Source of the DNA: Thiomargarita sp. | Lineage (GTDB): Bacteria > Pseudomonadota > Gammaproteobacteria > Beggiatoales > Beggiatoaceae | Reading direction: 5' to 3' | Assembly: GCA_020721025.1 (NCBI GenBank) | Contig: DYNO01000024.1 | Coordinates: 16,625 to 24,304 of the forward strand | Length of the DNA: 7,680 nt | Shown here: one piece after another, positions 1 through 6,672 of the stretch | How the letters are laid out: each line of letters begins with the position of its first letter | How positions within the stretch are numbered: position 1 is the first letter of the stretch | The notes under the pieces: generated by a model | The model's database searches: none | Told to the model about the DNA's origin: nothing | Seen by the model: only the letters and a program-made list of their open reading frames with translations | Made by a program: the position numbers and the translations under genes

Positions 1-11
1 TGTGATAACAG

Positions 12-127
12 TAGAAGTTACGCAGTTGAAACATGGTTCAATTGATTTTACTCAAGTATTGAAAAACAGATCAAAATACTAACTTTTTGAATCAATTGAA
101 AATTAGATTTGAACTGCGTAACTTCTA
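12..127. mobile_element. Candidate MITE-like palindromic insertion, 116 bp
   Basis: The ends form a perfect 16-bp inverted repeat: TAGAAGTTACGCAGTT at 12-27 and its exact reverse complement at 112-127. Two further nested arms are present: TTCAATTGATT at 37-47 with its complement at 90-100, and AGTATT at 55-60 with its complement at 75-80. Almost the whole segment could therefore fold as one long hairpin. The same five bases, AACAG, sit directly outside each end (7-11 and 128-132), as expected of a 5-bp target duplication. No transposase could be encoded in this length, so if mobile it would be a non-autonomous element. The ends also begin and finish with TA, so a TA duplication of the IS630/Tc1 kind is the alternative reading. 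It could instead be a non-mobile regulatory hairpin in the leader of the downstream kinase gene. I do not recognise the parent insertion sequence. Confidence 0.6.
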
Positions 128-147
128 AACAGGAGTGATAAATCACT

Positions 148-1965
148 ATGGAAACACTGTATAATAAACAGACAAAACCCCTCCCTCATCAAGAGTCGAT
201 AAAGCTTGGAAAATGGATTGGTATCAATCAACACGAGATTTTGTTCGCCGTTATTTTTATCCTAATTCAACCGATTTTAATCATCCCACCTTGGCAGCAT
301 CTTCAAGAAAAGTATCGCTCTTTTGAACATCATCGCACAGAAACGTTGCGTAATTCCTATAACATTTCTGTAGAATTCTACAATAAAACCGCCACCTTGC
401 TTTACACGGAAATCATCAATCGTGAGGAAATCTTGCATTGGGTGGCTCTGGCAAATACGACAGAAATCGCGCAGCAAAATCACGCGCGGCAACAATTGTA
501 TCAAGCGTTGAAAGAAACGTATCAAAATTTGCAATATCTTGATTTACGCCAACTTCACTTTCAACTGCCGGATGGCACGAGCTTTTTGCGGTTTCATCGT
601 CCCGACAAATTTGGAGATAAATTGTTCGATGTGCGTTATTCTCTGATGTGGGCAAATACCCATAAAAATTATATATTTGGTTTTGAAGAAGGACGAATTT
701 ACAATGGTTTCCGCTATGTTTTCCCACTGTTTTATGAAAATAAACATATCGGTAGCGTTGAAACGAGCGTTGCTTTTCCTGCCATTGAAAAAGTGATCAA
801 GCTGATCATTCGTGGTGAGTTTATGTTGTTATTGAAAAAACAGATGGTAATGGATACCATATTTGCCTCTGAACAAGACAATTATCAACCAGTGACCTTG
901 AACGATGCCTATGTGGAAGAAACCGTAGCAATGAAGAATCACAAGGAAATTCCTTCCCTGTTACTGGCACAAATTAATCGCCAACTCCGCCCCAAGATTC
1001 ATGAACAATTGAAGGCAGAACAGAGCTTTATCGCAGATACACGAGTAGAGGGCAAGGACTATATCGCGACCTTTATCCCCATCAGTAATGTGCAACAACA
1101 AAATGTCGGTTACTTGGTGGCGTATGACCAGAATAGCGAATTGCGAGAATTATACTTTTTATTTTATCAACGTTATGCTGAATTTGGTGCGATCAATATT
1201 CTGATATTTGTCTTTTTTATCTCGGTGTTGCGAAGTAAGAATCACATTGCGTTGCAAAATACTCACTTAAATGCACTGATGCAAGACAAAAATGAACTCA
1301 TGGGAATTGTGGCACACGATCTGAAAAATCCGTTATCGGCGATCAAGGGTTATGCGGAAGAATTGCATGAGGCAGCGGACGAAATGACTTTGGAAGATAT
1401 TCGCCTGTATGCTAGCAAGATTGAAGACAGTTCACAGAGAATGTTTAGCTTGATTTCCAATCTGTTAGATATCAATGCAGTTGAATCTGGCAAGATGAAG
1501 ATTGTCCGACAAAAAACGTCATTGGGTCAGGTATTGGCAGAATGCGTGGCGCGTCATCAAGATCGAGCGATCCAGAAACATATTACATTGGAATTTTCTG
1601 GAACGGCTTGTTCCGTTGAAACTGATGCCCAATTGTTTCATCAAATTATGGATAATCTGATTTCCAACGCAATCAAATATTCCCCACCACGGACGCGAGT
1701 ATCAGTGCAAGTTTCTATAGTAGATGGAAAAATTTATTGTGTGGTTGAAGATCAAGGTCCCGGCTTAAGCATTGAAGATCAAGCCAAATTATTCGGTAAA
1801 TTTACCCGGTTGACTCCCATTCCTACCGCGGGCGAGCATTCTACCGGATTGGGATTATTTATCGTTAAAAAACTGGTTGATACATTGAAAGGGAAAATTT
1901 GGTGTGAAAGTCAATTGGGACAAGGTTCGCGGTTCATCGTGCAATTATGTTGTTGTATGGATTAA
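148..1965 (+). CDS. Membrane sensor histidine kinase with periplasmic dCache-like domain
   Basis: This 605-residue two-component sensor kinase would autophosphorylate on histidine and pass the phosphate to a response regulator. A hydrophobic segment at about 31-47 and another at about 347-361 bracket a periplasmic region of roughly 300 residues. Part of that region (about 131-210, including FLRFHRP, GDKLFDVR, GFE and GSVETSVAF) resembles the double-Cache 3 sensory domain. No HAMP domain follows the second membrane segment. The HisKA region carries VAHDLKNPL with phospho-acceptor His390. The ATPase domain shows the N box (DNLISNAIKYS, 502-512), the G1 box (DQGPG, 535-539) and the G2 box (GLGL, 567-570), so it looks catalytically intact. 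AGGAG at 131-135 lies 12 bases before the ATG, which is rather far. The last residues, CCCMD, are unusual for a kinase tail. No response regulator lies in the window, so the partner and ligand are unknown. Confidence 0.93.
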   Translation: METLYNKQTKPLPHQESIKLGKWIGINQHEILFAVIFILIQPILIIPPWQHLQEKYRSFEHHRTETLRNSYNISVEFYNKTATLLYTEIINREEILHWVALANTTEIAQQNHARQQLYQALKETYQNLQYLDLRQLHFQLPDGTSFLRFHRPDKFGDKLFDVRYSLMWANTHKNYIFGFEEGRIYNGFRYVFPLFYENKHIGSVETSVAFPAIEKVIKLIIRGEFMLLLKKQMVMDTIFASEQDNYQPVTLNDAYVEETVAMKNHKEIPSLLLAQINRQLRPKIHEQLKAEQSFIADTRVEGKDYIATFIPISNVQQQNVGYLVAYDQNSELRELYFLFYQRYAEFGAINILIFVFFISVLRSKNHIALQNTHLNALMQDKNELMGIVAHDLKNPLSAIKGYAEELHEAADEMTLEDIRLYASKIEDSSQRMFSLISNLLDINAVESGKMKIVRQKTSLGQVLAECVARHQDRAIQKHITLEFSGTACSVETDAQLFHQIMDNLISNAIKYSPPRTRVSVQVSIVDGKIYCVVEDQGPGLSIEDQAKLFGKFTRLTPIPTAGEHSTGLGLFIVKKLVDTLKGKIWCESQLGQGSRFIVQLCCCMD

Positions 1966-2048
1966 TTGAAGGAAATCTGCAAAAAAAGCAGGAAAAATTG
2001 CAACTGGCACAACGGATTGAATAATTGGAAGAAGTTAGTTCGTGCGAA

Positions 2049-2082
2049 GGGTGGGCAAAACAAAACGATGTCTCACCCACCC
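2049..2082. repeat. GGTGGGCAAAAC palindrome, copy A
   Basis: GGGTGGG at 2049-2055 pairs perfectly with CCCACCC at 2076-2082 across a 20-base loop. The left arm runs on into GGTGGGCAAAACAAAACGAT, which matches the minus strand of the palindrome at 6291-6328 except for one extra AAAAC. It lies between the converging kinase and mltF genes. A long T-run does not follow the stem on either strand, so it is better described as a dispersed repeat than as a standard intrinsic terminator, although it could still block transcription. Confidence 0.6.
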
Positions 2083-2106
2083 TATTCGGCTCGGCTAAGT
2101 CCGATG

Positions 2107-2134
2107 GCATCATAACGATAATGCGTTGTTTTTT
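2107..2134 (+). terminator. Weak candidate intrinsic terminator of the kinase gene
   Basis: GCATCAT at 2107-2113 can pair with ATAATGC at 2118-2124 with one mismatch and a four-base loop. A T-rich tract (TTGTTTTTT, 2126-2134) follows shortly after. The stem is AT-rich and imperfect, and it lies about 140 bases after the kinase stop, so this is only a plausible terminator. Confidence 0.3.
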
Positions 2135-2152
2135 ATCCGTCATGACTGTTCG

Positions 2153-3598
2153 CTATAACATCGGACTGGACGACTTTGAGGCACGTTTTTTGGAAAAATC
2201 ACGACTGGTCAACGACAGCGAATTTGTGGAATTAAATACGGGTTGTTCTTCGTCAATCAACGCCAACATGTCGTAATAATGACGCACTCGTTTCACAAAA
2301 TTGACCGGTTCCTCGCCCCGCGCACAACCCCAGCGTAACCGTCCGCACAACGTTGGCGAACTCAGTAACGGTAAATATCGCTTCACATCAACCCAACGAT
2401 GCGGATTATCTTTTTGTTGCGTGGTAATTAACATCGCATCTCCTAAATGCTGCAATCCTACATTGTAAGCTGCCAAGGCAAACCAAGTGTGGTCAGGTTC
2501 GGGAATATTGGGATGAATGCGAGCCTTGATATTGGTAAAATATTTGGCACCACCCTCAATACTTTCAAATGGGTCTTCTCGATTTTGCACGCCTACCTCT
2601 TTTGCAGTGTTTTGCGTCAGTTGCATCAAGCCGCGCACCCCAGTTGCCGACACTGCACCGGGTTTCCACTGAGATTCTTCATAAGCCATCGCCGCTAAAA
2701 ACCGCCAATCCATCTGATGTCGCGCCGCCACTTGCTCAAAATAGAGCCGATAACTGGGCAATCGTTCCCGAATGTGTCGATAAAATACCCGTGTGTTGAC
2801 ATAATCAAAATTATCAACTACATCGACATGTCCGTAATAACGTTCTAATAGCTGTGCCAGTTCACCGGTTTGACGCAGATTTTGAAAAAACTGAATGGCA
2901 GCAAGATATAAACTGTCATCTTGTGGCGAACGGGTAAACATCCACGCCAATTCTTGAATTTCAGGCAATTCCAGTCCCGCTTCAAGTTCGGGATAAAACC
3001 GTTGCATCTGCTCCATTTCGTTAGAAGTGACGAGCGTGTAAGGAATTTCTTGTTGCCATACTCGTGTGAGTAAATCACTGGTGCTACTATTGATCACCTC
3101 TTGCCAACTCAATTGTGGCGTGTCTTTTTGCAACTGGCGCATAAAACGGGCATGGGGACTGTTCGCAACCACTTGAATTTTATTGTTGCCGATTTCCTCT
3201 AAATCAAGCGGTGGTGGAGTCGCCCCTTCACGGTAAATCAGTTGAAACTTAACTCGTTGATAACTCGGACCAAAGCGCAACGAAGTTAAATTTTCTGCCT
3301 CATTGATGATCAAGCCCGCCGCAGCAATATCGACTTGATGTTGATTGAGTAATTGTACTATCTGTTTGAAATCATTGGTGACTTCAATGTGTAACTTCAC
3401 GCCCAAGGCATCAGCAAAACGTTTGACCAGATCATATTCCAGCCCAGCTTTACCACGAGAATTTTCGTAATAAGTGGTTAATGCCTGCCGAGTGACTACC
3501 CGCAATTCACCTCGTGCCTTGATGTGTTCGAGCAGATTGTCCTTGGGTGTACAGAAATTAATGGTAAATCCTAACAAGAGAATAGTCAGAAATTTCAC
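2153..3598 (-). CDS. mltF: Membrane-bound lytic murein transglycosylase F
   Basis: This enzyme cleaves the MurNAc-GlcNAc bond of peptidoglycan with formation of 1,6-anhydro-MurNAc, acting in the periplasm. Numbering is from the GTG at 3598, giving 481 residues (E. coli MltF is 518). The signal sequence (KFLTILLLGFTINFC) is followed by a solute-binding-protein family 3 domain (about 28-260), the regulatory module typical of MltF. The C-terminal SLT/lysozyme-like domain (about 285-400) has AYEES with presumed catalytic Glu308, GLMQLT at 323-328, AAYNVG at 376-381, and the family's ARGEEPV at 426-432. Cys16 is preceded by INF, a poor lipobox, so lipid attachment is doubtful. The longest frame starts at a TTG at 3628, but the Shine-Dalgarno GGAGG lies inside that extension, 8 bases before the GTG, and starting there gives a proper signal peptide. 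It is transcribed divergently from tolC and converges on the kinase gene. Confidence 0.95.
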   Translation of the reverse strand: MKFLTILLLGFTINFCTPKDNLLEHIKARGELRVVTRQALTTYYENSRGKAGLEYDLVKRFADALGVKLHIEVTNDFKQIVQLLNQHQVDIAAAGLIINEAENLTSLRFGPSYQRVKFQLIYREGATPPPLDLEEIGNNKIQVVANSPHARFMRQLQKDTPQLSWQEVINSSTSDLLTRVWQQEIPYTLVTSNEMEQMQRFYPELEAGLELPEIQELAWMFTRSPQDDSLYLAAIQFFQNLRQTGELAQLLERYYGHVDVVDNFDYVNTRVFYRHIRERLPSYRLYFEQVAARHQMDWRFLAAMAYEESQWKPGAVSATGVRGLMQLTQNTAKEVGVQNREDPFESIEGGAKYFTNIKARIHPNIPEPDHTWFALAAYNVGLQHLGDAMLITTQQKDNPHRWVDVKRYLPLLSSPTLCGRLRWGCARGEEPVNFVKRVRHYYDMLALIDEEQPVFNSTNSLSLTSRDFSKKRASKSSSPML

Positions 3599-3601
3599 TA
3601 T

Positions 3602-3612
3602 CCTTTCCTCCC
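3602..3612 (-). promoter_or_regulatory. Strong Shine-Dalgarno that fixes the mltF start
   Basis: Read on the minus strand this is GGGAGGAAAGG. Its GGAGG core (3607-3611) ends 8 bases before the GTG at 3598-3596. It supports the shorter mltF start over the TTG at 3628, which lies upstream of it. Confidence 0.8.
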
Positions 3613-3888
3613 TGTTAATAAGTCTCAACCGTCTAAAATAATTAAGTTTTTAATTGCAATGGCAGTATCGACACGATGTTTCCTAAGAATATCGCGGCAG
3701 ATAATGCAGTTCTATGTGTTAAACGATTCTATACTATATTCAGTCCATTGACTAGATAGGGCAAGTTTTGATCAGCGATTCTCAACATAATAATCTGAAT
3801 CTATTGTAATTTAATCAGTTAAGCACAATATGTATCATGTCAACTCGGTTTGCAAGCTGCAATGACCACTTTTGATTTAAATTAAGTC

Positions 3889-3894
3889 TATAAT
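3889..3894 (+). promoter_or_regulatory. Candidate -10 box for tolC-prmB
   Basis: A perfect TATAAT sits about 70 bases before the tolC ATG, which would give an untranslated leader of roughly 65 bases. There is no good -35 hexamer at 16-18 bases; TTGATT at 3872-3877 is only 11 bases away. In such AT-rich DNA a lone -10 match can arise by chance. Confidence 0.35.
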
Positions 3895-3965
3895 AAATAA
3901 TTAAACGGCAAATTCATATTGAACAACCTTGCCCTTCTCTTCCTACTTAGAAACATTCCTATCTC

Positions 3966-5378
3966 ATGAGTATTCGACATAACTTTCTATTTTTATTTAT
4001 TATTTTCAATCTTTCCCTGTCTTCGCACGCCGAAGAAACCTTGCTTGACCTCTATCATCAAGCTGAAAACAACGATTCGCAGTTGAGAATTCAGACCGCA
4101 GAACAACACATCGCTGAGGAAAAGAAGCAACAGGTAAAATCAACTTTCCGCCCTCAAATCGCCGCGGGTGCCAATGCACAAGAAAACTTTGGTAGCAGTC
4201 GCTGGATGAGCGGTGATACCACAGAAAATACAACGGTCGGTTACAATTTATCACTGAATTACATTTTGTATGATCGGCAACGTAATTTGATGTTAAAACA
4301 GACGGATAGCGTCATTTCACAAGCTCAAGCACAGTACGAAACCGTCAAGCAAAATTTGATGTTAGAAACGGCACAACGTTATTTCGGCGTATTGCGGGCA
4401 AAAGATAATTTAAGTTTTGCGCGCACCACCAAGGAAGCCTTTCAGCAGCAATTAGAGCAGACGAAACAACGCTTTGAAGTGGGCTTGATTGCCATTACTG
4501 ATGTACAAGAATCGCAAGCGGGTTATGATTTGTCCGTTGCCGACGAGATTCAAGCCCAAAACGAGTTACACAATGCCCAAGAACAGTTACGTGAGCTGAC
4601 CGGGGCGTATCACGAATTTCTTGCCAGTTTGCGGGAAGATTCCCCCCTGTTGTCGCCAGAACCGAATGATGTCGAACAGTGGACAAAAATTGCGTTAGAA
4701 AACAATGCCCAAATCATCGCGGCTCGATATGATGTGGCAACTGCAAAACTAGGGGTGGCGGTGGAACGGGCGGCAGATTATCCCACAGTGGATTTAGTGG
4801 CACGACACGGTTACGACAATGTGTTGCGGGGGGACGGTCATTCGCCGGGAACCAATAACAGTGTTGGGGTGCAGGTAAGTTACTATTTGTATCAAGGGGG
4901 AATTGTGGATTCCAAAGTGCGCGAATCTCACCAACGTTACAACCAAGCTCTTGATAGATTTGAAGCATTGAAAGATACCGTGCAATTGCAAACCCATGAA
5001 TCGTTTCTCAGCGTCTCTTCTAACATCAGTCGGGTTAAGGCATTGAAACAAGCGATGATTTCAACCCAAACCGCGTTAGATGCCGTGAAAACTGGGGTGG
5101 AAGTGGGCACTCGAACCTCGATTGATTTGCTGAATGCGCGGCGCGATTTACTCAAGGCACAACGGGATTATTCCAGTGCGCGTTATGAATATGTCTTGAG
5201 CAGTTTGCGTTTGAAACAGGCAGCGGGCTTGATTAATATGGAGGATTTCGCATCAATTAACGCTTGGCTGGTCACCAATGCAACAAAATCAGAGGAAACA
5301 CCACCGGTTGCCGAACCGAAAGTAGGGAAAAAGCCCAAAAAATCTCGTCCTGCAAAAGCGGCGAAGGATACCCAATGA
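3966..5378 (+). CDS. tolC: TolC-family outer membrane channel protein
   Basis: This 470-residue protein is of the outer membrane efflux family, which forms trimeric barrels with a long periplasmic alpha-helical tunnel for type I secretion and drug efflux. An N-terminal signal peptide (about 1-22) ends SSHA before EE, a good cleavage site. The mature protein shows the internal duplication of the family: RFEVGLIAITDVQESQAGYD (169-188) matches the later VEVGTRTSIDLLNARRDLL (378-396). The helices are rich in Gln, Ala and Glu, as expected of a coiled-coil tunnel. The ending LRLKQAAGLINMEDFASINAWL-like block (414-435) is typical of TolC. It is followed by a Pro/Lys-rich tail (about 441-470) that looks like unstructured periplasmic sequence. 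No adaptor or pump gene is in the window, so the partners are unknown. No clear Shine-Dalgarno precedes the ATG. The gene overlaps prmB by 4 bp. Confidence 0.92.
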   Translation: MSIRHNFLFLFIIFNLSLSSHAEETLLDLYHQAENNDSQLRIQTAEQHIAEEKKQQVKSTFRPQIAAGANAQENFGSSRWMSGDTTENTTVGYNLSLNYILYDRQRNLMLKQTDSVISQAQAQYETVKQNLMLETAQRYFGVLRAKDNLSFARTTKEAFQQQLEQTKQRFEVGLIAITDVQESQAGYDLSVADEIQAQNELHNAQEQLRELTGAYHEFLASLREDSPLLSPEPNDVEQWTKIALENNAQIIAARYDVATAKLGVAVERAADYPTVDLVARHGYDNVLRGDGHSPGTNNSVGVQVSYYLYQGGIVDSKVRESHQRYNQALDRFEALKDTVQLQTHESFLSVSSNISRVKALKQAMISTQTALDAVKTGVEVGTRTSIDLLNARRDLLKAQRDYSSARYEYVLSSLRLKQAAGLINMEDFASINAWLVTNATKSEETPPVAEPKVGKKPKKSRPAKAAKDTQ

Positions 5379-6265
5379 ACGCTTTAGTGATTGAGGAATT
5401 ACAAACGCTTGCCGATTTTGTGCGCTGGGGTGCGAGCCAATTCAACGAAGCGGGAGTGCATTTTGGACACGGGACGAATAACGCGATTGACGAGGCGATA
5501 GTGTTGGTATTGCACGCATTGCATTTGCCCTCGATTCCCGAAACGTTGTGGCATACGCGCTTGACGCGTCAGGAAAAACAAAAGATTTATCGCTTGTTGC
5601 AGCGTCGGATTTGTGAACGGATTCCCGCGGCGTATTTGACGAATGAAGCATGGTTTGCCAATCTATCTTTTTACGTGGATTCACGGGTACTTATCCCACG
5701 TTCGCCGCTGGCAGAGTTGATTGAGCAACAATTCAGTCCTTGGGTGAATGCAGAAAATGTGAGCCAAGTGCTTGATTTATGTACCGGAAGTGGCTGCATT
5801 GCGATTGCGACGGCGTTGGCATTACCGTGGGCGCGGGTGGATGCTTCGGATATTTCAAACGATGCGTTGGCGGTGGCGGCGCGCAATGTTTCACGGCATC
5901 ATCTGAGCGAACAAGTGCAGTTAATTCAATCGGATATGTTCGCAAATTTGGTAGAGAAACGCTATGACATCATCGTGTCCAATCCGCCGTATGTCGATGC
6001 TCAGGAATTTGCTGCATTGCCGCTGGAATATCGTCATGAACCTCGGTTGGGATTGACTGCGGGCGAAGATGGGTTGATTTTTGTGAAACATATTCTGCAA
6101 CATGCCGCGAACTATTTGACACCACAAGGAATTTTAATTGTCGAAGTGGGTGCGAGTGCGGAAGCCTTAATTGCTGAATTTCCTCATCTGCCATTCACTT
6201 GGTTGGATTTCAAGCGCGGTGGTGATGGAGTATTTTTATTGACCGCAGAACAGTTGAAGTCGTAA
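5375..6265 (+). CDS. prmB: Ribosomal protein L3 N5-glutamine methyltransferase PrmB
   Basis: PrmB transfers a methyl group from S-adenosylmethionine to the side-chain amide of a glutamine in ribosomal protein L3, aiding large-subunit assembly. The 296 residues compare with about 310 in E. coli. The N-terminal region has the PrmB-type FGHGTNNAIDEA (30-41) and RIPAAYLTNEAWF (82-94), which, with FYVDSRVLIPRSP (99-111), separate it from the release-factor enzyme PrmC. The Rossmann methyltransferase fold follows: SAM-binding LDLCTGSGCIA (133-143), acidic DASDIS (156-161), and the substrate-glutamine motif NPPYV (203-207). The ending FKRGGDGVFLLT also fits PrmB. The ATG at 5375 overlaps the tolC stop as ATGA, implying translational coupling. 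A longer frame extends upstream to 5264, but that part is an out-of-frame reading of the tolC tail. Confidence 0.96.
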   Translation: MNALVIEELQTLADFVRWGASQFNEAGVHFGHGTNNAIDEAIVLVLHALHLPSIPETLWHTRLTRQEKQKIYRLLQRRICERIPAAYLTNEAWFANLSFYVDSRVLIPRSPLAELIEQQFSPWVNAENVSQVLDLCTGSGCIAIATALALPWARVDASDISNDALAVAARNVSRHHLSEQVQLIQSDMFANLVEKRYDIIVSNPPYVDAQEFAALPLEYRHEPRLGLTAGEDGLIFVKHILQHAANYLTPQGILIVEVGASAEALIAEFPHLPFTWLDFKRGGDGVFLLTAEQLKS

Positions 6266-6290
6266 TTTTTTATTATTCGGTCATATCGTT

Positions 6291-6328
6291 TTGCCCACCA
6301 TTTCATCAACATAGAATTTGGTGGGCAA
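6291..6328 (+). repeat. GGTGGGCAAAAC palindrome, copy B; possible prmB terminator
   Basis: TTGCCCACCA at 6291-6300 pairs perfectly with TGGTGGGCAA at 6319-6328 across an 18-base loop. On the plus strand the stem is followed by TTTGGCTTTT, so it may end transcription of tolC-prmB. Read on the minus strand, the left arm and its flank (6300 down to about 6286) give TGGTGGGCAAAACGAT, the same core as the palindrome at 2049-2082. It lies 25 bases after the prmB stop and before the converging DUF2442 gene. Confidence 0.65.
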
Positions 6329-6395
6329 TTTGGCTTTTGACCGATGCTGTACCGACAGGAGTTTTGGGTTTAATCCGTGCATGGCGAGAATTTTT

Positions 6396-6650
6396 TCATG
6401 ACAAAATCCATTCACTTTGTTGAGAAATGGCAAGATACATGCTGTCAGGTGCGAGATCAATTTCATCTGACCACGAAATAAAGCCATCAGTGACTTTGAG
6501 TTGGTTAAAAAATTCAGGATTTTTAAGTGGTTCAAATACACCATATAAGTAAGACGGTAAAAATCGAACCGTGCCACTGACTCCATCGGCAAAACGAACA
6601 TGCAAGGTTAATTCGTCAATCACTTGTGCTTCCATGACATCGTAATACAT
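6396..6650 (-). CDS. DUF2442 domain small protein
   Basis: This 84-residue protein spans the whole DUF2442 family pattern. It begins MYYDVMEAQ, then has LHVRFADGVSGTVRF, VFEPLKNPEFFNQLKV, GFISWSDEIDLAPDSMY, which parallel the family's DG, VFxPLxDxxxF and WPNGxDxxPxxLY blocks. No biochemical function is established; related genes are often found beside small toxin-like DUF4160 genes, none of which is seen here. The frame is open to an ATG at 6701, inside the upstream peptidase gene. I prefer the ATG at 6650 because DUF2442 proteins commonly begin MYxDV and it avoids the overlap; an ATG at 6635 is also possible. None has a clear Shine-Dalgarno. The gene starts 22 bases after the peptidase stop on the same strand, so the two are likely co-transcribed. 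Confidence 0.75.
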   Translation of the reverse strand: MYYDVMEAQVIDELTLHVRFADGVSGTVRFLPSYLYGVFEPLKNPEFFNQLKVTDGFISWSDEIDLAPDSMYLAISQQSEWILS

Positions 6651-6672
6651 AAAAATTACATGATGAGTATTG

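Larger units (their letters stand above)
3599..3965. other. Divergent AT-rich intergenic region between mltF and tolC
   Basis: This stretch of about 370 bases must hold the promoters for both mltF (leftward) and tolC (rightward). It is AT-rich and I see no convincing gene, structural RNA or strong palindrome. A small palindrome, TTGCA-AGC-TGCAA, is centred near 3856. A TATAAT hexamer lies on the tolC side. On the mltF side I found only weak -10-like sequences, and I cannot place that promoter. Confidence 0.6.

Noticed and set aside
48..115. Possible sigma-70 promoter for the kinase within the palindromic element
   Set aside because: Several TTGAAT/TTGATT hexamers occur, but none has a good -10 box at 16-18 bases, so no promoter can be placed.
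2025..2276. Open frame of 83 codons on the plus strand
   Set aside because: It starts at a TTG, runs through the palindrome at 2049-2082, and its second half is antisense to the end of mltF, which has clear family motifs. The first part is only considered as a possible remnant.
3659..3751. Small 30-codon open frame on the plus strand in the mltF-tolC gap
   Set aside because: There is no Shine-Dalgarno, no recognisable sequence and no conserved context, and short frames of this size occur by chance.
5264..5374. Upstream extension of prmB by 37 codons
   Set aside because: This part reads the tolC tail in another frame and has no similarity to PrmB, which begins naturally at the ATG at 5375.
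6281..6601. Open frame of 106 codons on the minus strand
   Set aside because: It overlaps the DUF2442 gene in another frame and ends inside the palindrome at 6291-6328. Its sequence has no recognisable domain, whereas the overlapping frame matches DUF2442.
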